Source of the DNA: Lachnospiraceae bacterium
GTDB lineage: Bacteria > Bacillota > Clostridia > Lachnospirales > Lachnospiraceae
Direction: 5' to 3'
DNA length: 51,985 nt
Assembly (NCBI GenBank): GCA_018384375.1
Contig: JAHAYJ010000081.1
Location: 1 to 51,985 of the forward strand
Shown here: positions 1 through 7,138 of the stretch, piece after piece
Layout: each line of letters opens with the position of its first letter
How positions within the stretch are numbered: the first letter of the stretch is position 1
The notes under the pieces: generated by a model
Seen by the model: the letters and a program-made list of their open reading frames with translations, nothing else
Databases searched by the model: none
What the model was told of the DNA's origin: nothing
Program-made: the position numbers and the translations under genes

Positions 1-28
1 TTTTGTCTTGTTCAGACGCAACTCTGAT

Positions 29-57
29 ATAATACCATGACCTCGCGTCTTCGTCAA
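29..57 (-). promoter_or_regulatory. Strong sigma-A promoter reading off the left edge (P2)
   Basis: Read on the minus strand: TTGACG, a 17-nt spacer and TATTAT. A-tracts lie upstream of the -35 box, like an UP element. It is the downstream member of a tandem pair with the promoter at 127-156, the -10 boxes being 98 nt apart. Tandem strong promoters are typical of rRNA operons, so a stable RNA operon probably begins just outside the window; that part is inference. Confidence 0.6.
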
Positions 58-67
58 GCACTTTCCT

Positions 68-120
68 AAATTTTTTATTCAAAAAATTTGTTCTTTTCCA
101 CCTGCCTGTTTCGGCGGTGG
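68..120. repeat. Two inverted repeats between the tandem promoters
   Basis: Positions 68-89 form an A/T inverted repeat (AAATTTTTT, ATTC, AAAAAATTT). Positions 98-120 form a GC-rich hairpin with arms CCACC and GGTGG and an inner GCC/GGC pairing with one bulge. Both lie in the leader that would be transcribed from the promoter at 127-156. The A/T repeat also sits where an UP element of the downstream promoter would be. Confidence 0.5.
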
Positions 121-126
121 AGTTAC

Positions 127-156
127 ATTATAGCATTATTATTTAAAAACTGTCAA
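127..156 (-). promoter_or_regulatory. Perfect-consensus sigma-A promoter (P1 of tandem pair)
   Basis: On the minus strand TTGACA (151-156), an 18-nt spacer and TATAAT (127-132), both hexamers matching consensus. It lies downstream of the tRNA-Ser terminator and fires leftward towards the second promoter at 29-57. No coding sequence follows inside the window. Confidence 0.65.
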
Positions 157-184
157 TGCAGAATTATAAATAATTTTAAAAAAT

Positions 185-210
185 TTGGAAGTATCAAATG
201 ATACTTCCAA
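185..210 (-). terminator. Rho-independent terminator of tRNA-Ser
   Basis: Perfect 12-bp inverted repeat with a 2-nt loop, followed on the minus strand by a T-rich tract. It lies 20 nt beyond the 3' end of tRNA-Ser. Confidence 0.8.
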
Positions 211-229
211 TACGAATTGATAGCTAAAC

Positions 230-316
230 GGAGAAAGAGGGATTTGAACCCTCGCGCCGCGTGAACGACCTACACCCTTAGCAGGGGCGCCTCTTCAGCC
301 TCTTGAGTATTTCTCC
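230..316 (-). tRNA. tRNA-Ser(GCU)
   Basis: 87 nt on the minus strand. The acceptor stem GGAGAAA pairs with TTTCTCC. A long class II variable arm follows the anticodon stem, and the T-arm carries GGTTCAAATCC. The anticodon loop CTGCTAA gives anticodon GCU, reading AGC/AGU serine codons. CCA is not encoded. It has its own consensus promoter at 373-401 and a terminator at 185-210, so it appears to be a monocistronic unit. Confidence 0.95.
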
Positions 317-372
317 ATAATCTGAATTACACCGCTACCAATATTTATTGTGCGCTTTGCAACGCAAGTGTT

Positions 373-401
373 ATTATACATAAGCAATTTTTGTTTGTCA
401 A
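373..401 (-). promoter_or_regulatory. Promoter of tRNA-Ser
   Basis: TTGACA, 17-nt spacer, TATAAT on the minus strand, a perfect consensus. The 23 nt from the -10 box into the leader (356-378) are identical to 25242-25264 in front of tRNA-Lys. Confidence 0.85.
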
Positions 402-453
402 TGCTTTTTTCGCATATGCCACTTGCCGAAAAAATCTGCCTTTACTGTCAATA

Positions 454-1173
454 TTATGCCTCTTCCTGTTGTGTATATTCTGTAATTGTTCTTTCTATTC
501 TCCTTCTAACCTCCTGCGCAATTTCGACTGTCTTCATATCTTTATATTCTTCATAATAAATAGGCGGCATATAAATCAATTTCACCGTGACCGGTCGGAT
601 TGATTTTTCATCGAAAGGTTTAAAAGAATCAATCAAAGCACATGGGACAATGGGGCATTTTGCTTTCGTAGCACTTTTAAAGCTTCCCCCCTTAAACTCC
701 AACAGCTTATTACCCTGCCTGCTCCTCGTTCCTTCTGCAAAAATCAAAAAATTTTTTCCTCGTTTAACGTCCTCTGTTACCGCATTGATTACTTTCATGG
801 ATTGTCTGATATCATCTCTGTCCATAGCATATGCTCCCAGAGCTCTCACTATCTGCTTTAATAAAATGATATTACTTGCTTCCTTTTTAATCACAAAGGA
901 AAACGGTCTTGGGCAGGAATCCAGAAAAACAAGGACATCAAACAGTCCCTGATGATTGGGAAAGAAAATGAAACCGTCCTCTTTCGGAATATTTTCCAAG
1001 CCATACGCTTCAATATTTACTCTTCCTGCGTGGTTTGCTTTTTTAGTCACTTTCTTAATACATTGAAAGGATTGTTCAAATGAAATATTTTTATTGACAC
1101 TGCACCACCAGATCTTCAAAAAGTAATATGGAGTTTTCAAAAAAAGTCTGATAATCATCAATGCAATTCTCAT
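454..1173 (-). CDS. plsC: 1-acyl-sn-glycerol-3-phosphate acyltransferase (PlsC family)
   Basis: 239 aa, normal for PlsC. The enzyme acylates lysophosphatidate to phosphatidate at the membrane, the second acylation of phospholipid synthesis. The sequence has a hydrophobic N-terminus, the catalytic NHQGLFD block (NHx4D) and the substrate-binding FAEGTRSR block. The ATG lies one base after the fumarase beta stop, and AAGGAAA upstream serves as ribosome site, so it is the last gene of the fumarase operon. The function is well supported; acyl-chain preference cannot be read. No clear terminator was seen between its stop and the tRNA-Ser promoter. Confidence 0.9.
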   Translation of the reverse strand: MRIALMIIRLFLKTPYYFLKIWWCSVNKNISFEQSFQCIKKVTKKANHAGRVNIEAYGLENIPKEDGFIFFPNHQGLFDVLVFLDSCPRPFSFVIKKEASNIILLKQIVRALGAYAMDRDDIRQSMKVINAVTEDVKRGKNFLIFAEGTRSRQGNKLLEFKGGSFKSATKAKCPIVPCALIDSFKPFDEKSIRPVTVKLIYMPPIYYEEYKDMKTVEIAQEVRRRIERTITEYTQQEEA

Positions 1174-1174
1174 A

Positions 1175-1726
1175 TTAAATTTCCTTATATGTCTCTATTG
1201 CTGTCTCATAAAGATTATTTCCCTGTGCATCAATTACTACAATAACCGGGAAATCCTTAACCTCAAGTTTGCGAATTGCTTCTGTGCCCAAATCATCATA
1301 TGCAATCACCTCGGAACGAAGTATTGACTTTGACAGCAACGCACCCGCTCCGCCAACTGCTGCAAAGTAAACTGCACCGTTACGCACGATTGCCTGCTTT
1401 ACTGCATCTGATCTCTTTCCTTTTCCGATCATCCCCTTTAGCCCCAGGTCCAGAAGAGATGGAGCATACTTGTCCATCCTGCTTGCTGTAGTCGGCCCTG
1501 CTGACCCAATCGGTCGCCCCTCGCGTGCCGGAGAAGGGCCCATATAGTAAATAACATTATTTTCCATCTGAAAAGGAAGCTCCTTATTCTGCTCTAATGC
1601 TTCATACATTCTTTTATGAGCAGCATCACGAGCGGTATAGACTGTTCCCGTTATGTATACATAATCTCCACTATGCAGTTCCTTTACAGTTTCTGTATCA
1701 AAAGGTGCTGTAATATATCTATCCAT
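1175..1726 (-). CDS. Fumarate hydratase class I, beta subunit (C-terminal half)
   Basis: 183 aa. Two-subunit Fe-S fumarases/tartrate dehydratases split the enzyme into alpha (cluster-binding) and beta (swivelling) polypeptides; this is the beta part. It shows the family's GDYVYITGTVYTARDAAHKR and GPTTASRMDKY blocks and GLKGMIGKGKR. Fumarase hydrates fumarate to malate in the cytoplasm. The gene starts 28 nt after the alpha gene and is followed one base later by plsC. L(+)-tartrate dehydratase is the main alternative; a lone pair in a central-metabolism setting favours fumarase. Confidence 0.9.
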   Translation of the reverse strand: MDRYITAPFDTETVKELHSGDYVYITGTVYTARDAAHKRMYEALEQNKELPFQMENNVIYYMGPSPAREGRPIGSAGPTTASRMDKYAPSLLDLGLKGMIGKGKRSDAVKQAIVRNGAVYFAAVGGAGALLSKSILRSEVIAYDDLGTEAIRKLEVKDFPVIVVIDAQGNNLYETAIETYKEI

Positions 1727-1754
1727 AATGTTCTGTTTCCTCTCTTCCCCATTA

Positions 1755-2597
1755 TCAGAGAACTCTTACACAATGTCTGTTAACATGGCAGCAAATATTC
1801 ACTGCAACCGGAAGTCCAGCAATGTGTGTTGGATAAGTATTGATATTTACCGCAAGCGCTGTTGTGGTTCCTCCCAATCCTCCGGGACCTATTCCCGTTC
1901 TATTAATTTTATTCAGAAGATCCTCTTCCATCTCTCGAATATATGGAATATCGGAACGTTCATTTACAGGACGTGTCAGTGCTTTCTTTGCAAGAAGTGC
2001 ACACTTCTCAAAAGTTCCTCCCACTCCCACTCCAATAACCATAGGAGGGCAGGCATTTGGACCTGCATCTCTTACTGCCGTAAGAATTGAGTCTTTAACT
2101 CCTTCCATTCCATCCGCAGGCTTAAGCATAAAAATGCGACTCATATTTTCACTTCCAAATCCTTTTGGAGCAATCGTAATTTTTATCTTATCTCCTTCTA
2201 CAATATCATAGTGGATAACTGCAGGCGTATTATCTCCGGTATTTTCTCTGATAATAGGGTCCTTTACTACAGATTTGCGAAGAAAGCCTTCCTGATAACC
2301 CTGTCTTACTCCTTCGTTAACCGCATCCGTAAGCAGGCCCCCTTCCACATGAACATCCTGCCCAAGCTCTATAAACAACACAGCCATACCGGTATCCTGG
2401 CAGATCGGAATCATATCTTCCGATGCAATGTGAAGATTATCGCGGAGCTGACAAAGTATCTGCTTTCCTAATGGAGAATTTTCTGTGTCTACCGCATGTG
2501 CAAGAGCCTGCTGCATATCATCTGTCAGGTAATGATTTGCCTCAATACACATTTCCTTTATATTATGAATAATTTCTTCAACCTTTACTGTTCTCAT
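1755..2597 (-). CDS. Fumarate hydratase class I, alpha subunit
   Basis: 280 aa, usual for the alpha subunit. Three conserved cysteine sites can hold the oxygen-sensitive [4Fe-4S] cluster: Cys66 in ICQDTG, Cys183 in GPNACPP, and the pair near residue 270 in NICCHVNRH. With the beta subunit encoded just downstream it forms the complete hydratase for fumarate/malate interconversion. The ATG is preceded by a purine-rich stretch, and the HIT gene ends 20 nt upstream, consistent with one operon. An oxygen-labile class I enzyme fits an anaerobe. Confidence 0.9.
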   Translation of the reverse strand: MRTVKVEEIIHNIKEMCIEANHYLTDDMQQALAHAVDTENSPLGKQILCQLRDNLHIASEDMIPICQDTGMAVLFIELGQDVHVEGGLLTDAVNEGVRQGYQEGFLRKSVVKDPIIRENTGDNTPAVIHYDIVEGDKIKITIAPKGFGSENMSRIFMLKPADGMEGVKDSILTAVRDAGPNACPPMVIGVGVGGTFEKCALLAKKALTRPVNERSDIPYIREMEEDLLNKINRTGIGPGGLGGTTTALAVNINTYPTHIAGLPVAVNICCHVNRHCVRVL

Positions 2598-2617
2598 GTA
2601 GCTGTCTCCGCCTGCTT

Positions 2618-3028
2618 TTACTCTGTAATCATTTTCCTAATCTGTGCAAGTTCTTCCTGATCCGGTTCACCTGCAACATATTTTAAAATTTCCCCATCAT
2701 TTTTATATCTGGGAATCAGGTGCATATGAAAATGGAAAACTGTTTGGCCTGCCACCTCACCATTATTCTGGACAATATTAAATCCATCACAATTTAACTT
2801 CTCTGTCATCTTAATCATCATTCTTTTTGCAAGCTTCATTGCTTCTGCAGCATCTTCTTCCGGCAGTTCATACAAATTTGCATAATGATTTTTTGGCAGA
2901 ATAAGAGCATGTCCTCTGGTTGCCGGTCCCACATCAAGAATCACCTTAAACTTCTCATCCTCATAGAGTGTCTGTGACGGAATTTCTCCGGCAACAATTT
3001 TACAAAAAATACAATCATCCTGTTTCAT
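2618..3028 (-). CDS. HIT family nucleotide-binding hydrolase (HinT-like)
   Basis: 136 aa, the size of a HinT-type protein. The histidine triad H99-F-H101-M-H103 is intact and an N-terminal CIFC pair (Cys6, Cys9) matches the zinc-binding subgroup. Such proteins hydrolyse nucleoside phosphoramidates and are usually housekeeping. The start ATG has AGGAAAA at good spacing. It lies between the flavodoxin-SCP2 gene and fumarase in a leftward operon. The physiological substrate cannot be inferred. Confidence 0.9.
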   Translation of the reverse strand: MKQDDCIFCKIVAGEIPSQTLYEDEKFKVILDVGPATRGHALILPKNHYANLYELPEEDAAEAMKLAKRMMIKMTEKLNCDGFNIVQNNGEVAGQTVFHFHMHLIPRYKNDGEILKYVAGEPDQEELAQIRKMITE

Positions 3029-3054
3029 TTCTCATTTTCCTTTCTGCTAACTGT

Positions 3055-4062
3055 TTATAGCGTCTTTTCCATAAACGCAAATATCTGATCTAATGTGCGG
3101 AGAATTTTAAAATCTCCTTTCATTTTCATAGCGCCACCCATAAATGCCCTCTGGAAGGTCATTCTCGCATAAATAATATCATCCATCGTTTCCCGACTAA
3201 TCTGTATCTCTACATCAGGATTTTCTACATTTCCATAATAATAGTTATTTACTGCACCGTTTACCTCTATAATAAGAGGTTTTCTTTTTCCCTCTACTTG
3301 GATCTTATATATCGCTTTAAATCCGGGTTTAGGAACAAAATGATCCCTAAACTCCTTAATAAATTCCTCTCCCTGTTCCTCCTGCTCATTACTTCCCATT
3401 AAATCACGAAACATACTGGTCAGCTCCTGAATATCCTGCTTCTGCCTTTTTACATAGCTGTCATCTGCTGCATAATGAGAGAGCTGTTCAGACTCCTGAG
3501 GTGTCAAATCAATATTTTTCGTAATGGAAACCATCTGCTTTACAGCCTGATTACTTGCCGGGAAACTGGCCATCCGCTGATTAATGGTTCGATATAAATT
3601 TTCGGCTTTTTTTTCTATAATTTTATTGTAATCTTCGTTTTCTTCTAATAGGGAGGTATCTGCAATATAGCCACAAATACCGCTGCTTGGAAGGCCTCCC
3701 AGAATTTCCCATGCTTCTGCAAGCGTCAGTTTTCCCTCCCTCTCACCATAGGTCGTGGACATAACGACCGGGCACATATAGGTTTTTGCTATCTTTTCCT
3801 TATCTCCGTAAAGCCAGCATGCATCCAGGAACTGATGCATATATCCGCCTATTCCGTACCATTCAACAGTAGATGCAAGAATAATTCCGTCTGCTGTTTT
3901 AATGGTCTGCGGTAATGTAGGAATATTATTTTTAAGTTCATACAGATTGAATCTCTCCACTGTTACATGAAGTTCTTCAAGTACCTCCTGCATCTTCTTG
4001 ATCACATATTGGGTAGGATCATCCATCAAACCTCTTCCACCATAATATATGTTTATCTTCAT
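3055..4062 (-). CDS. Flavodoxin-like/NAD(P)H FMN reductase domain fused to an SCP2 sterol-carrier domain
   Basis: 335 aa. Roughly residues 1-170 resemble NADPH-dependent FMN reductase/flavodoxin folds (KINIYYGGRGLMDDPTQ start, then ILASTVEWYG and MSTTYGEREG loops likely around FMN). The last ~100 residues, ending with FMGGAMKMKGDFKILRTLDQ, look like an SCP2 lipid-binding domain. The fusion suggests a flavoprotein acting on a hydrophobic ligand, but this is inference. It is first in the operon, with the promoter at 4097-4125 only ~35 nt upstream. Confidence 0.75.
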   Translation of the reverse strand: MKINIYYGGRGLMDDPTQYVIKKMQEVLEELHVTVERFNLYELKNNIPTLPQTIKTADGIILASTVEWYGIGGYMHQFLDACWLYGDKEKIAKTYMCPVVMSTTYGEREGKLTLAEAWEILGGLPSSGICGYIADTSLLEENEDYNKIIEKKAENLYRTINQRMASFPASNQAVKQMVSITKNIDLTPQESEQLSHYAADDSYVKRQKQDIQELTSMFRDLMGSNEQEEQGEEFIKEFRDHFVPKPGFKAIYKIQVEGKRKPLIIEVNGAVNNYYYGNVENPDVEIQISRETMDDIIYARMTFQRAFMGGAMKMKGDFKILRTLDQIFAFMEKTL

Positions 4063-4096
4063 ATCGTTCCTGCCTTTCCTTGAAACTACTATATTT

Positions 4097-4125
4097 AGTA
4101 TAAGGCGCTTTTTTCTATCTGTAAA
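4097..4125 (-). promoter_or_regulatory. Promoter of the flavodoxin-HIT-fumarase-plsC operon
   Basis: TTTACA, 17-nt spacer, TATACT on the minus strand. It overlaps the stop region of the FHA gene, so the end of the Tad operon and the start of this operon are interleaved. A small palindromic TACTAAATATAGTA covers the -10 and start region. Confidence 0.6.
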
Positions 4126-5380
4126 TAAATTTTAGTTTTCCCATACGAATTTCATCTCCCGGTTCAATGATCTGTGATGCATTTGGCTCCAGGCGCATTC
4201 CATTTTTAAAGGTTCCATTCGTAGAATTTAAATCAGTAATATAAATTTTGTTTCCGGATCTGGTGAAACGGGCATGCATTCTGCTGATGCTCTTCTCATT
4301 AATTACCATATCTACAACCCCTGCAAGCTTTCCCACTGTAAGAGGAAGATTTTGAAGATCAATGTGACATTTATTCTTCCTGTCCATACCATATAATTTA
4401 TTTTCACAATTTTCTGCCCATGGAATAAACACAGTATTTCCAATTTCTTCCTCCAGTTCACGTCTGTCTGTTTCATGAGTCTGTACAAAGTCTTTTACGC
4501 TTTCCTGTACTTTGTAGGGCTTCCTCTTCTTCTTGCTATAAAAATACGGTTTCAAATACCATATAGCGACACCCAGCAACACTGCTGCCACCACTCCCCA
4601 TCCTGCTATGAGATATATGGTTTCTTTGTATGACAATTGATAAAAACACATGATGTAAACCAGAATGCCCGCTACAATTGCCGAAAGTCCTACTGCAGGA
4701 AGAATCCAAATAGTTCTCCTGTCATTTTCCGCCATACTTCCATCGTCCTTTTCCATATATGGTTTTTCTACTTCATAGGAAGTTTCATATCCATCCTGGC
4801 TGAAAACAAAATTCTTTTCAATAGGTTCCTGCTCCTTCTCTTTATGTTCGTCCTCAAACCATTGTAAAACCTCATCCAGAACAAATTGCTCTCTTTGTAT
4901 TAAATCCGCAATTCGATAAACAGTTTCAACAGCCTCCACATCATCTTCATCTACCTTTGTCATCAGAAAGTCCATCAATTCCGTAAGATTACCGGCCTGG
5001 GGATCAGGATAATATAGAAAGAAAATTTCTTCTGTCTCCACGTTTTGAAAAATATATTGCGGAGAAAATACAAGACATGTCCCATCCAGCAGATATTTTT
5101 GTAGTGCATCATTTACCACCTTAAGCTGAATAAAAAACTTTCTTAGGTGTTTCATCTTAATGGATTTTCCGTCAAAATAGCTTTGCAGACTTTGCTTTGA
5201 TGTAATTTCATAATAAAGAAGCAGTTCACCGTTAATATGCTTTTCACTGGTTGGAAGCAGTCCCTTTATTCTGTTTTCCGTTATCATCTTCCACTGAAAA
5301 ACATTCTCTGACAGGCTTCCGTTGTCTTTCACAATAAGATAATTGTGTCTGTAATCCTTAAAATACTTTACCTCAAGCAT
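4115..5380 (-). CDS. DUF6382 + FHA domain protein, last gene of the Tad operon
   Basis: 421 aa. Residues 1 to ~190 match the DUF6382-type N-terminus found with clostridial Tad loci. Two hydrophobic segments lie around residues 225-280. The C-terminal ~80 residues are an FHA domain with INEKSISRMHARF and TDLNSTNGTFKNG, the phosphothreonine-binding loops. The protein is probably anchored in the membrane with the FHA domain in the cytoplasm, reading Ser/Thr phosphorylation and linking it to pilus assembly; the link is inference from position. It begins 2 nt after the TadE-like stop. No Ser/Thr kinase is in the window. Confidence 0.85.
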   Translation of the reverse strand: MLEVKYFKDYRHNYLIVKDNGSLSENVFQWKMITENRIKGLLPTSEKHINGELLLYYEITSKQSLQSYFDGKSIKMKHLRKFFIQLKVVNDALQKYLLDGTCLVFSPQYIFQNVETEEIFFLYYPDPQAGNLTELMDFLMTKVDEDDVEAVETVYRIADLIQREQFVLDEVLQWFEDEHKEKEQEPIEKNFVFSQDGYETSYEVEKPYMEKDDGSMAENDRRTIWILPAVGLSAIVAGILVYIMCFYQLSYKETIYLIAGWGVVAAVLLGVAIWYLKPYFYSKKKRKPYKVQESVKDFVQTHETDRRELEEEIGNTVFIPWAENCENKLYGMDRKNKCHIDLQNLPLTVGKLAGVVDMVINEKSISRMHARFTRSGNKIYITDLNSTNGTFKNGMRLEPNASQIIEPGDEIRMGKLKFIYR

Positions 5381-5382
5381 AC

Positions 5383-5799
5383 TTATCTCCTTCCTTCTCT
5401 GATCAGACTTACTGGGTTTATTCTTCGAATTCTCTTGATAATAGATCTTCTCAGTCCTTTTTCTCTTATTTCCACAACAGCATCTGTCTCAGTTATCCGG
5501 CATTCCCCTCCTGTGGTAGGATATCCGGGATAAGTATTCTTTTTTTGACTGATTCTCTCCATAACATATTGCTCCGACATCCATTCTTTTTCTTCCTCTC
5601 CGTATATGACCTCTCCATAATTATTTTCTCCATACGTGAATCGTTCTGCTCTTACACAAAGGAGAAAAGTATCCTGTGAAATAGCACATCTACAATATAA
5701 ATAGAGAGCTGCGAGAATAATTAAGAAATAAAGAAAGAGTACAATTGGAAGAATCATAGACGCCTCCAAAGATAAATATCCCTTCCACTTTTTACACAT
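5383..5799 (-). CDS. TadE-like pseudopilin
   Basis: 138 aa from ATG 5799. An upstream in-frame ATG at 5823 would add eight residues, but MCKKWKGYLSLEAS is the usual TadE start and GGAGG lies 13 nt upstream. The N-terminus has the charged-then-hydrophobic class III signal (SLEASMILP, then a ~20-residue hydrophobic helix), with Glu at the +5-like site expected by the prepilin peptidase encoded just upstream. The rest is a short extracytoplasmic domain. It overlaps the peptidase gene by 8 nt. Minor pilins of this kind help initiate or cap Flp filaments. Confidence 0.8.
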   Translation of the reverse strand: MCKKWKGYLSLEASMILPIVLFLYFLIILAALYLYCRCAISQDTFLLCVRAERFTYGENNYGEVIYGEEEKEWMSEQYVMERISQKKNTYPGYPTTGGECRITETDAVVEIREKGLRRSIIKRIRRINPVSLIREGRR

Positions 5800-6211
5800 A
5801 AAATAAACTAACCTCCATTCCAATTAATAAAAAGGGGACAAACGGAATTAATCTTTTTTCCCCAATAATCCAGAAAAAGAAACCACAAATTCCTGAAAAA
5901 ATGATTCCTGTGCATACTGTTATTGTCGTAAACATTATTCCTGTCCACAATCCAAATACAGTAACTACGATTCCATCCCCTAAACCAATGCTTTCTCCTG
6001 TCAACACTGCAAGTAGGATCAGCATGCCTCCCGGAATTAAAGATTCCAAAAAATCTCTCCCGGAAAAGGAACTGATAAGTAATCGATATATTGCTCCCGT
6101 CACCGCAAAGAACATAATTTTTCTAGCAGAAAGCTTATTTTCCTTAATATCCTCTGGTGTCAAAATTCCAAGAAAGAAAAGCATTACGCAATATGCTATT
6201 TGCTCTGTCAT
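5792..6211 (-). CDS. Prepilin peptidase, A24 family (TadV/CpaA-like)
   Basis: 139 aa, the short form lacking the methylase domain. Several hydrophobic helices are present. The catalytic GLGDG motif (GxGD) is seen near residue 95 and an acidic TPEDIKENK stretch near residue 20 provides the first aspartate. It would cleave the Flp pilin and the two TadE-like pseudopilins of this locus at the membrane. The start has a G-rich ribosome site. It overlaps the downstream TadE gene by 8 nt. Confidence 0.85.
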   Translation of the reverse strand: MTEQIAYCVMLFFLGILTPEDIKENKLSARKIMFFAVTGAIYRLLISSFSGRDFLESLIPGGMLILLAVLTGESIGLGDGIVVTVFGLWTGIMFTTITVCTGIIFSGICGFFFWIIGEKRLIPFVPFLLIGMEVSLFYV

Positions 6212-6235
6212 AGCCCCCCTCTGTCCCTACATTCT

Positions 6236-7117
6236 CTATTTAGCACACTTACTGCAAGGACTATATCCAATTGCCTCCTCCAGTAAAATCAAATGGACGG
6301 TTCGATGAAGAGAAGGACAATCCGCACTTCCATGAAATCGATTTCCTTCCGATGAAATAAAAACCATACCGTTCTTTCCCGGATGACATCTCTCGCAGGC
6401 ATAATATTTTTCTCCTGACTCATTCCGCATAAATGACAACATATGATAATCAACACTTCGCACCTGAATTCTCAGATAAGTACACTCTCTTGCCAGATGA
6501 TATCTGTTTCCTGTTTCCGTAATATAAACATAAATTTGCTCTGCCATCTCTCCGTCTGACAGTTCTCTCCCGCAAAAGCCGGTCCATGCATGCGTGTAAA
6601 TCTCATCTTCAAAATATCTTTCTCCAATTGACAACCATGAAATAAACGGTTTCATCTGATAGCTGGCTTTTATATGAACCAACCCATTCTCTGCCACAGT
6701 GGAAAGGTTCTCAACCTTAATACCATCCTTTCCACCACAGACACACAAATATGGATAAATCTGCTCATTCATATACTCTCTGATTCTGCTTACCGAGCTG
6801 TTCTCTTCTTCACCCTCATATTTTTTTAGATAACCTGTAAATGCATTTTCATTTCCAGCCTGATGCAGAGCTTCCTGAATGTTGGATTGAAATCGTACCA
6901 TTTCCAGGCTAAATAAAATTGTCATGATAAAAAACAAAAAGAGCGGAAGCACCAGGCTTCCCTCTATCGCCATGCTGCCTTTCAATTTTTCAGAGGAATG
7001 AAAAAGTGCTTTCTTTTTTGACACTTGTCTGTTTTTATGTTCTTGTCGCGCTTTGAGAGAAGGGATCTTAGGCCAAAAAACTGAATTAATAATTACCATG
7101 TCTATCAAAGAAAACAC
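6236..7117 (-). CDS. TadE/TadG-like pseudopilin with two C-terminal His/Cys modules
   Basis: 293 aa if started at GTG 7117, which has GGAGG nine bases upstream; a TTG at 7135 is an alternative. A pilin-like segment (SMAIEGSLVLPL plus hydrophobic helix) follows a ~45-residue basic N-terminus. The C-terminal 90 residues hold two copies of GNR[YF]H-x4-C ... C-x2-C: H207, C212, C241, C244 and H262, C267, C288, C291. These look like zinc-type modules. The pilin part is well supported; metal binding is inference. The long N-terminus before the signal is unusual for a pseudopilin. Confidence 0.75.
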   Translation of the reverse strand: MFSLIDMVIINSVFWPKIPSLKARQEHKNRQVSKKKALFHSSEKLKGSMAIEGSLVLPLFLFFIMTILFSLEMVRFQSNIQEALHQAGNENAFTGYLKKYEGEEENSSVSRIREYMNEQIYPYLCVCGGKDGIKVENLSTVAENGLVHIKASYQMKPFISWLSIGERYFEDEIYTHAWTGFCGRELSDGEMAEQIYVYITETGNRYHLARECTYLRIQVRSVDYHMLSFMRNESGEKYYACERCHPGKNGMVFISSEGNRFHGSADCPSLHRTVHLILLEEAIGYSPCSKCAK

Positions 7118-7138
7118 TTTTCCATTCCTCCGCAATAC

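Noticed and set aside
587-952. Plus-strand frame of 121 codons
   Set aside because: Antisense to plsC; no ribosome site or recognisable domain.
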